This document shows, piece after piece, positions 1 through 4,028 of a stretch of DNA of 6,209 nt. Made by a program: the position numbers and the translations under genes. The DNA lies in assembly GCA_049582065.1 (NCBI GenBank), contig JBAUTF010000341.1, positions 1 through 6,209 of the forward strand, in the 5' to 3' direction. Position 1 is the stretch's first letter. Each line of letters starts with the position of its first letter. The stretch comes from DATKSS01 sp049582065 (GTDB lineage Bacteria; Chloroflexota; Dormibacteria; Dormibacterales; Dormibacteraceae). Below the pieces are notes generated by a model that was not told where the DNA came from, did no database searches, and saw only the letters and a program-made list of their open reading frames with translations.

Positions 1-959
1 CCGGCAACGAAGATGCCCGGAACCGACGTGCTGACAGTGTCGAATGCATCTTCGACCGGCTCGATGAAGCCGTGCTTCTCCTGCTTCACGCCCAGGATCG
101 GCCCCACCTCGCGAGTGCCGCGCGAAGGCTCCATGCCCACCGCGAGCACCACGACGTCCATGGTCACCTCCATGGGGCGCCCCATGGTCGTGTCCTCGCC
201 TTTGACCAGAAGGCGGCCGTTCTTCTGAATGATCTCGGTGACGATTCCGCGCACATAGTTGACCTTGTGCTCTTCCTGGGCCTTCCAGTAGATCTGGTCT
301 TCCCAGAAGCCGTACATGCGCATGTCGATATAGAAGATGAACACCTTGCAATCGGGCACCAGCTCGCGGACCTCGATCGCCTGCTTCGACGAAATCCCGC
401 AGCAGACCTTCGAGCAGTACTCGTTGCCGATGCGTCGGTCGCGTGAGCCCACGCACTGGATGAAGCAGACCGCCTTCGGCGGCTCGCCGGTCGAGGGGCG
501 CACGAACTTGCCGGCGGACATCATCTTCTCCGCGTCGACCAGCGTGATCACGTCCTCGTACTCGTAATAGCCGTACATCTGCGTCTCGCGTCCCGGGTCG
601 AAATGCTCGAACCCGGTGGCGATCACGACGGAGGCGCAGCCCACGCCGGCTATCTCTCCTTTGATGTTGGTCAGCGTGGCTCTGAAATCGCCGGCGGCGC
701 CTTCGAACGCGGTCAGGCGAGACTGCAGGCGGACGTCGATGAGCGGTTCGCGCTCGATCTCTTCGCGCTTGCTCTTGAGGACCTCGGACGCACTGCGGTG
801 GTCCAGGGTGAACGAGGAGTAGCTCGCGGAGTCCGGCGTTCCGCCGAGGCGATCCCTCAGCTCGACGAGGACGACCTTCGAGCCAAGCGAAGCTGCGCCG
901 CGCGCGGCCTCCATCCCGGCAGGCCCACCACCGATGACGAGGACGGTGTCACTTGGCAT
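1..959 (-). CDS. hdrA: HdrA-like FAD/Fe-S subunit of a sulfur-oxidising Hdr-like (sHdr) complex, 3' end cut by window
   Basis: This is the flavoprotein subunit of a heterodisulfide-reductase-like complex, cytoplasmic and expected to pass electrons between FAD and Fe-S clusters during sulfane-sulfur oxidation. I read 319 complete residues from ATG at 959, and the frame stays open to base 1. A Rossmann FAD-binding motif, VIGGGPAGMEAARGA, spans about residues 8-22. It is followed by LGGTPDSASYSSFT (38-51), which resembles sHdrA rather than methanogen HdrA. A cysteine cluster lies at 165-187 (Cys165, Cys169 in CVGSRD, Cys182, Cys186, Cys187 in YCSKVCC) and is a likely [4Fe-4S] site. A second dinucleotide-binding strand, VVVLAVGMEPSR, is at 269-280, and the C-terminal SVPGIFVAG motif starts as the window ends. 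No N-terminal ferredoxin domain is present. The start overlaps the hdrB stop by 11 bp and has only a weak ribosome site, so coupling to hdrB is likely. Family assignment is firm; the sHdr subtype rests on sequence feel plus neighbours. Confidence 0.9.
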   Translation of the reverse strand, partial: MPSDTVLVIGGGPAGMEAARGAASLGSKVVLVELRDRLGGTPDSASYSSFTLDHRSASEVLKSKREEIEREPLIDVRLQSRLTAFEGAAGDFRATLTNIKGEIAGVGCASVVIATGFEHFDPGRETQMYGYYEYEDVITLVDAEKMMSAGKFVRPSTGEPPKAVCFIQCVGSRDRRIGNEYCSKVCCGISSKQAIEVRELVPDCKVFIFYIDMRMYGFWEDQIYWKAQEEHKVNYVRGIVTEIIQKNGRLLVKGEDTTMGRPMEVTMDVVVLAVGMEPSRGTREVGPILGVKQEKHGFIEPVEDAFDTVSTSVPGIFVA

Positions 960-2184
960 TGGCCGTTTCCCAGGTCAGGAACTGGATCTCGCCCTTCTGG
1001 ATCCGTTCCAGGTCTTTTTCGAACTCGTGCCACTTCATCTCCCAGTCGATGCCCATCTTTTCGAGCAGCGGCCGGTAGTCCGTTGCATGCCAGTGCAGCT
1101 GGCACACCCGATATGGGTGCGCGCCCATAGCGAGCGCGACGAACTGCGCCTCCGACATTACTGGGACCCCGACGTTGAAGCCTTTCGCCCTGCCCACGAA
1201 CTGGCTCTGGTCGAGCGTGGTGACACAACCGGTGTCATGGGTGAGCACCACGTCGGGGTTGGCTTCGTTCTTCATAACCTCGATCTTTCGCAGAGTGGCG
1301 AACGAGCGGGTGAAGTCGCGCTGGACCAGGATGTGGCGAAAGCCAAAACCACAGCAGTCGAACCACGTTGAATAGTCGGCGACCTTCGCCCCCATCGCCT
1401 CCACCACTGCGGAGACCACCGCGGTCCGCTGGCCCGCATAGATGTCCTCGTCGTAGATGGCGTCCTCGGCGACGAGCTTGTAGTAGTGGCACGCGGGATG
1501 GACCGTGGCTGTGATCTTCGAGAGGTCAAGCACCCTGCGCTTCGCGAACTCGTGTCGCATTACGTGCACCCACTCGCTGTAGTGCACGATCTCCTCGGGG
1601 ATCACCAGCGGCTTGCCCAGCTTGGCCAGGATGTCGCGCACCTGGTGACGCAGCTCGGGGACGTGGATCATCTGTTCGCGGACCTCTTTGTAGTGGCCGT
1701 AGCTTGTCCCGCAGTGGATGGTCGGGTAGTAGGTGGTCTCATATGCGGCCGCGAAGTTCCGCATCGCCACTGCAGCCTGGGCCGGGGCATTCGAGGTCGC
1801 TGACGCGTAGTAGTTCCAGGCCGTGCAGGAGGTCTGGTCGCGGGGATCGTTGTAGTCCACCTCGAGCGCGCGGTTGAGCCAGAAGATGGCGGTCGAGTAG
1901 CCGGGAATGTGCCCGCACTGGCCGCAACTCTTGTGATGCCAGGTGTGCTGGACCGGGATCTTCTTGGTCCGACCGTACTTGGTCTTGACCTCGATGTAGG
2001 GCTCCGGTACTCGCTGGACGATCCACTCGCCCTCTTTCTCGAGCTCGAATGCGGCGTCGCGCAGATCCTCAGTCGGGGCGATGGAAGGGTCGCGCTTGAA
2101 CTTGCGGGAAGGCGTGATCAGAGCGTGAGCTGGGATGTTGGCGCGGGGTGCCGGCTGCTCGCCCACGTCAGTTGGCGACGGCAA
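949..2184 (-). CDS. hdrB: HdrB-like subunit with two CCG-type cysteine domains (sHdr type)
   Basis: This is the catalytic-type B subunit of an Hdr-like complex, 411 residues, soluble. In this family paired CCG domains hold non-cubane Fe-S clusters that handle disulfide or sulfane sulfur. The C-terminal domain is clear: Cys232 in HPACHYY, Cys277-Cys278-Gly in DCCGFGFRH, and Cys320 in HDTGC, where Asp317 sits in place of the first Cys of the usual CxxC. The N-terminal domain is more divergent: SCGQCG (Cys87, Cys90), SCT (Cys120) where CCG is expected, and HCGTS (Cys158). About 80 residues precede the first domain, so the protein is longer than the roughly 300 residues usual for HdrB. The TTG start at 2184 is chosen because AAGGAGGG lies 8 nt upstream; an in-frame GTG at 2166 lacks such a site. 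It overlaps the arsR end by 17 bp and the hdrA start by 11 bp, so the three are one transcript. Confidence 0.88.
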   Translation of the reverse strand: MPSPTDVGEQPAPRANIPAHALITPSRKFKRDPSIAPTEDLRDAAFELEKEGEWIVQRVPEPYIEVKTKYGRTKKIPVQHTWHHKSCGQCGHIPGYSTAIFWLNRALEVDYNDPRDQTSCTAWNYYASATSNAPAQAAVAMRNFAAAYETTYYPTIHCGTSYGHYKEVREQMIHVPELRHQVRDILAKLGKPLVIPEEIVHYSEWVHVMRHEFAKRRVLDLSKITATVHPACHYYKLVAEDAIYDEDIYAGQRTAVVSAVVEAMGAKVADYSTWFDCCGFGFRHILVQRDFTRSFATLRKIEVMKNEANPDVVLTHDTGCVTTLDQSQFVGRAKGFNVGVPVMSEAQFVALAMGAHPYRVCQLHWHATDYRPLLEKMGIDWEMKWHEFEKDLERIQKGEIQFLTWETANAK

Positions 2185-2500
2185 GACGCTCGCCCTCCTT
2201 CAGCACGCTACGCAGGACCTGCCGGAGCAGGTCGAACGCCTGTGTGACGCGTGCGTCGCGCAGGCTGTAGTTGACGGTCTGCCCGTCCCGCCGTGCGATG
2301 ACCAGTCGCTGGTCGCGCAGCACGCCGAGGTGCTGGGAGAGGTTGCTCTGCCGCAGGCCGATGCGCTCGACCAGCTCACTGACCGAACGAGGTCCATCTC
2401 TGAGCTCGTCGATGATCAACAGCCGGGTCGGGTGGGCAAGCGCCTTACAGAGATGCGCGTGAAGCTGGTAGAACTCCTCCTTCGACTGCTGGGTGCTCAA
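2168..2500 (-). CDS. ArsR/SmtB-family winged-helix transcriptional regulator
   Basis: A 110-residue dimeric repressor of the ArsR/SmtB type, probably controlling the sulfur genes around it. The helix-turn-helix and wing are plain: RSVSELVERIGLRQSNLSQHLGVLRDQRLVIARRDGQ... over about residues 38-82, preceded by the typical CKALAHPTRLLIIDEL helix (18-33). There is only one cysteine, Cys18. The ELCVCD metal-binding motif of SmtB/ArsR is missing, as is any cysteine pair of the kind used by persulfide-sensing relatives (SqrR, BigR, and the sHdrR/SoxR regulators of sulfur oxidisers). The start is TTG at 2500, directly after an in-frame TAG, with AAAGGAG about 12 nt upstream. It begins 21 bp after dsrE3 and overlaps hdrB by 17 bp, so it is co-transcribed with the genes it probably regulates, consistent with autoregulation. 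The family is certain; the ligand is unknown. Confidence 0.92.
   Translation of the reverse strand: MSTQQSKEEFYQLHAHLCKALAHPTRLLIIDELRDGPRSVSELVERIGLRQSNLSQHLGVLRDQRLVIARRDGQTVNYSLRDARVTQAFDLLRQVLRSVLKEGERLAVAN
2193..2200 (-). promoter_or_regulatory. Ribosome binding site fixing the TTG start of hdrB
   Basis: AAGGAGGG on the minus strand ends 8 nt before TTG (2184-2182). It lies inside the 3' end of the arsR coding sequence. This is a near-ideal Shine-Dalgarno match and decides the otherwise doubtful TTG start, which extends hdrB 17 bp into arsR. Confidence 0.8.
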
Positions 2501-2521
2501 CTAGGTTGGTCTCTCCTTTGA

Positions 2522-3085
2522 CTAGATGAAAAGGCAGATGTCGGCGTCCTGGGCCCAGTCGATGAAGGTGGCCGCGCCGCAGGGGGCCTCCGCTTCCTTG
2601 ATGAAGTCGCCGTCCTTGTACCCGAACACCTCGATGGTCATGGCGCACGGGATGAGCCTCACGCCGGTGTCGATCGCAGCCTCGAGAAGGTCGTCGATCG
2701 TGGCCACGCCGTGGCTCTTGAACATCGACTTCATGACCATGGTGCCCATCGCGGTCATGCCCGGGATGGCACCGATCAGGTTGGGCACGGGCATGGGCAT
2801 CGCCGGGTTGCCCAGCGGCGCCACCTTCATGTGCTTGCCTTTCTGCTTGTGAATGATGTTGAGGCCGTAGAACGTGAAGAAAACACCCACGTCCCAGCCC
2901 AGAGAGGCTGCGGTGGTGGCCAGGATCAGCGGCGGGTAGGCCATGTCGAGAGTGCCCTTGGTGGCGATCAGCGCCATCTTCTTGGGCTTGGCGTCCTTTT
3001 CCCTCTGCTTCTGCTCGAGGTACTCGTCGACGGTGCTCCTGACAAGCTCCCTGATGTCGGCCGGCGCTGCGACCTGGGTCGCCAT
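2522..3085 (-). CDS. dsrE3: DsrE3-family (DsrE/F/H-like, COG2210 type) sulfurtransferase
   Basis: A 187-residue cytoplasmic protein of the DsrE3 group, which binds sulfane sulfur on a conserved cysteine and passes it between carrier proteins (TusA, Hdr-like complexes) in sulfur oxidisers. After a charged N-terminal helix (11-34) comes the family core: KKMALIATKGTLDMAYPPLI (36-54), GVFFTFYGLNII (67-78), and LIPCAMTIEVFGY (144-156) with the presumed active Cys147, then the C-terminal DADICLFI. Cys169 and Cys184 are extra candidates. The ATG at 3085 is chosen over one 11 codons upstream because AGGGAGG sits exactly 8 nt before it. It is first in the minus-strand operon, behind the promoter at 3146-3173, and is followed 21 bp later by arsR. 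dsrE3 genes commonly sit at the front of sHdr clusters, which supports the role. The Met/Pro-rich stretch NPAMPMPVPNLIGAIPGMTAMGTM (93-116) is typical of the group, where it lines a flexible surface. Confidence 0.92.
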   Translation of the reverse strand: MATQVAAPADIRELVRSTVDEYLEQKQREKDAKPKKMALIATKGTLDMAYPPLILATTAASLGWDVGVFFTFYGLNIIHKQKGKHMKVAPLGNPAMPMPVPNLIGAIPGMTAMGTMVMKSMFKSHGVATIDDLLEAAIDTGVRLIPCAMTIEVFGYKDGDFIKEAEAPCGAATFIDWAQDADICLFI

Positions 3086-3093
3086 AGCGAACA

Positions 3094-3100
3094 CCTCCCT
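3094..3100 (-). promoter_or_regulatory. Ribosome binding site of dsrE3
   Basis: AGGGAGG on the minus strand, 8 nt before ATG 3085. It places the start there and puts the upstream in-frame ATG at 3118 into the loop of the leader hairpin, out of use. Confidence 0.75.
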
Positions 3101-3105
3101 ACAGG

Positions 3106-3127
3106 CACCCGCCGTCAAAGGCGGGTG
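3106..3127 (-). promoter_or_regulatory. 8-bp perfect stem-loop in the dsrE3 leader
   Basis: CACCCGCC (3106-3113) and GGCGGGTG (3120-3127) are exact inverted repeats around a 6-nt loop. All but one of the eight pairs near the stem base and middle are strong (seven G-C, one A-T). On the minus strand the stem lies downstream of the predicted start of transcription and ends 5 nt before the dsrE3 ribosome site. No U-run follows, so it is not an ordinary terminator. It could be a leader-RNA structure that modulates translation or mRNA stability, or simply a DNA-level protein site. Confidence 0.55.
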
Positions 3128-3134
3128 GTTTATT

Positions 3135-3144
3135 CGGATATCCG
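3135..3144. promoter_or_regulatory. Perfect palindrome, candidate ArsR operator
   Basis: CGGATATCCG is a perfect 10-bp palindrome. With its flanks it reads ATTCGGATATCCGCAT (3132-3147), a 16-bp inverted repeat with one mismatched pair, close to the ATTC-N8-GAAT form I recall for SqrR-type ArsR repressors. It overlaps the predicted start of transcription of the dsrE3-arsR-hdrBA operon (about 3138), where a bound repressor would block the promoter. That the local ArsR binds here is inference. Confidence 0.5.
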
Positions 3145-3145
3145 C

Positions 3146-3173
3146 ATATTATGCTTTCAGCATCTGAAGTCAA
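3146..3173 (-). promoter_or_regulatory. Sigma-70-type promoter for the dsrE3-arsR-hdrB-hdrA operon
   Basis: On the minus strand TTGACT (3173-3168) is a 5 of 6 match to a -35 box, followed after 16 nt by TAATAT (3151-3146), a 4 of 6 match to a -10 box. The start would fall near 3138. The spacer contains the small inverted repeat TTCAG-CAT-CTGAA (3156-3168), which could bind a regulator. The spacing and the location 61 bp or so before the dsrE3 start are right; the alternative CATAAT box would leave too short a spacer. Confidence 0.55.
3147..3152 (+). promoter_or_regulatory. Probable -10 box for the plus-strand operon
   Basis: TATTAT is a 5 of 6 match to the -10 consensus, placing the start near 3159, about 39 bp before the 3198 GTG. 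No convincing -35 box lies 16-18 bp upstream, so activation by a protein or a bidirectional arrangement is possible. The element overlaps the minus-strand -10 box within the near-palindrome GCATA-T-TATGC (3144-3154). Confidence 0.35.
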
Positions 3174-3197
3174 CCCTCAGTCGGGAGGCGGGACGCT

Positions 3198-3572
3198 GTG
3201 GCGAACAAGCTTCTGATCATGATGACCTCGGGGCCCGAGACCCCCCACCGCCTGGGCACCCCTTTTTTCCAGGCCCTGGCCGCAGCGGCCCTCGACTACG
3301 AGGCGCTCATCGTCACGACCATGGACGCGACCCTGCTGGTCAAGAAAGGCGTCGCCGAGCAGCTCGCCGTCAAGGAGGGGTCCGGCAAGTCGGTGCTCGA
3401 CTTCATCCGCGACGCCAAGAACGGCGGCGTCAAGCTCTATGTCTGTCCGGCATCTCTGTCCCTGCACGACATGACCATGGACGACGTGATCCCAGAGGTT
3501 GACGGTGCGATGGGAGCGGCGAAGTACACGGAGGTGGGACTCGAAGACGACTGCAGAGTCTTCTGCTACTGA
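3198..3572 (+). CDS. Small DsrE-family sulfur-carrier protein
   Basis: A 124-residue cytoplasmic protein of the DsrE/DsrF/TusD-like superfamily, a single alpha/beta domain that usually carries persulfide on a cysteine. The N-terminus KLLIMMTSGPETPHRLGTPFFQALAAAALDYEALIV (4-39) gives the first strand and helix of the fold. VKLYVCPASLSLHDM (78-92) contains Cys83, the position of the usual active cysteine. The tail DDCRVFCY adds Cys119 and Cys123, a CxxxC pair at the extreme C-terminus. It differs from the DsrE3 protein on the other strand in length and sequence, so the locus encodes two distinct DsrE-type carriers. The GTG start at 3198 is supported by GGGAGG 9 nt upstream. It is first of the plus-strand gene set; the next gene begins 22 bp on. 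Partner and direction of transfer are not shown by the sequence. Confidence 0.88.
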   Translation: MANKLLIMMTSGPETPHRLGTPFFQALAAAALDYEALIVTTMDATLLVKKGVAEQLAVKEGSGKSVLDFIRDAKNGGVKLYVCPASLSLHDMTMDDVIPEVDGAMGAAKYTEVGLEDDCRVFCY

Positions 3573-3594
3573 GAAGGCGTCCGGCTCCGAAGAG

Positions 3595-3771
3595 GTGAAG
3601 AGCTACGCGATCTTCAATCGGCGCCGGAAGTCGTTCTACCTACAGCGACCCGACGGGTCGCCGATGACGTTCGACTCCCTTGAGCGCGCGGAATCCGTGT
3701 GCGCGGCGCTGAACCACGAGGACCCGAACGATGAGGAACCGGAGTACCGCGTCGAAGAGGTGCGCGAATGA
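3595..3771 (+). CDS. Small uncharacterised protein, 58 aa
   Basis: I do not recognise this protein. It starts VKSYAIFNRRRKSFYLQRPD and reads like a compact strand-strand-helix-strand unit: SYAIFNR and SFYLQR as beta-strands joined by a basic turn (RRRK, 9-12), SLERAESVCAALNH (28-41) as a helix with the only cysteine (Cys36), an acidic stretch DPNDEEPE (43-50), and a last strand YRVEEV. There are no membrane segments. The GTG at 3595 is the best start; its ribosome site is poor (GAAGAG abuts the codon), and a GAGAAGG 17 nt away is too far, so the start is uncertain. An open frame runs back to 3499 inside the dsrE-like gene but would encode an implausible Arg/Ser-rich lead. The stop overlaps the next ATG by 4 bp (ATGA), which argues that it is really translated. 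Confidence 0.6.
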   Translation: MKSYAIFNRRRKSFYLQRPDGSPMTFDSLERAESVCAALNHEDPNDEEPEYRVEEVRE

Positions 3772-4028
3772 GTGACGAGGCCCACGTCGCCGTCATCGGG
3801 CCGGCCGGGCAGACCGAGCTGACGGTGCCGTGGAGCACAACCGTCGGCGAGCTTTTCGGACTGGCGTTGTCCGAGCTCAAGCTTGGCGAGGGTGGTTTTG
3901 AGCTCTCGTGCGCCGACGGCGTCACGATGATGAACAAGCTCGAACGGACGCTCCAGGACTTGCGCGACCGGCGCATCTGCCCCACGCAGCGGTTTGCGGT
4001 CAAGGCGGGGCGAAATGCCTTCAAGTGA
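3768..4028 (+). CDS. Small protein, possible ubiquitin-like beta-grasp fold, 86 aa
   Basis: Function unknown. The pattern is that of a ubiquitin-like beta-grasp domain: strand AHVAVIGPAG (5-14), strand TELTVPWSTTVGELFGLALSELKL (16-39) with a Thr-Val-Gly helix entry, strand FELSCADGVTMMNKL (44-58) with an Asp-Gly turn, helix ERTLQDLRDRRI (59-70) and final strand RFAVKAG (75-81). It does not end in Gly-Gly, so it is not an obvious ThiS/MoaD-type thiocarboxylate carrier. Cys48 and Cys71 are the only cysteines. ATG 3768 has AGAGG 7 nt upstream and overlaps the preceding stop by 4 bp; its own stop lies 14 bp inside mrp. The tight linkage to a DsrE protein and a Fe-S carrier suggests a role in sulfur delivery or as an adaptor. 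The fold call is by eye only. Confidence 0.7.
   Translation: MSDEAHVAVIGPAGQTELTVPWSTTVGELFGLALSELKLGEGGFELSCADGVTMMNKLERTLQDLRDRRICPTQRFAVKAGRNAFK

Noticed and set aside
170..187. Perfect 18-bp palindrome CCATGGGGCGCCCCATGG
   Set aside because: It lies inside hdrA coding for TTMGRPME, where the Met-Gly-Arg-Pro-Met order gives this symmetry; no promoter or gene boundary is near it.
603..1130. 175-residue plus-strand open frame antisense to hdrA/hdrB
   Set aside because: It crosses the hdrB-hdrA overlap on the other strand, where both proteins are clearly recognisable.
2164..2166. GTG as an alternative hdrB start just after the arsR stop
   Set aside because: No ribosome site precedes it, whereas the TTG at 2184 has AAGGAGGG 8 nt upstream.
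3086..3118. 11-codon N-terminal extension of dsrE3 to the ATG at 3118
   Set aside because: The ATG at 3085 has an ideal AGGGAGG site, which the extension would have to read through, and the added residues (MTAGACREVFA) do not look like the family.
2711..3502. 263-residue plus-strand open frame across dsrE3, the intergenic region and the 3198 gene
   Set aside because: It is antisense to a clear DsrE3 gene, crosses the control region, and its translation is His/Arg-rich with no recognisable domain.
3499..3594. Longer 90-residue form of the 58-residue protein from a TTG at 3499
   Set aside because: It would overlap most of the end of the dsrE-like gene in another frame, and the extra residues are an Arg/Ser/Thr-rich, structureless lead.
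3573..3594. Possible terminator between the dsrE-like gene and the 58-residue gene
   Set aside because: The 22-bp gap holds no stem-loop or T-run; read-through is expected.
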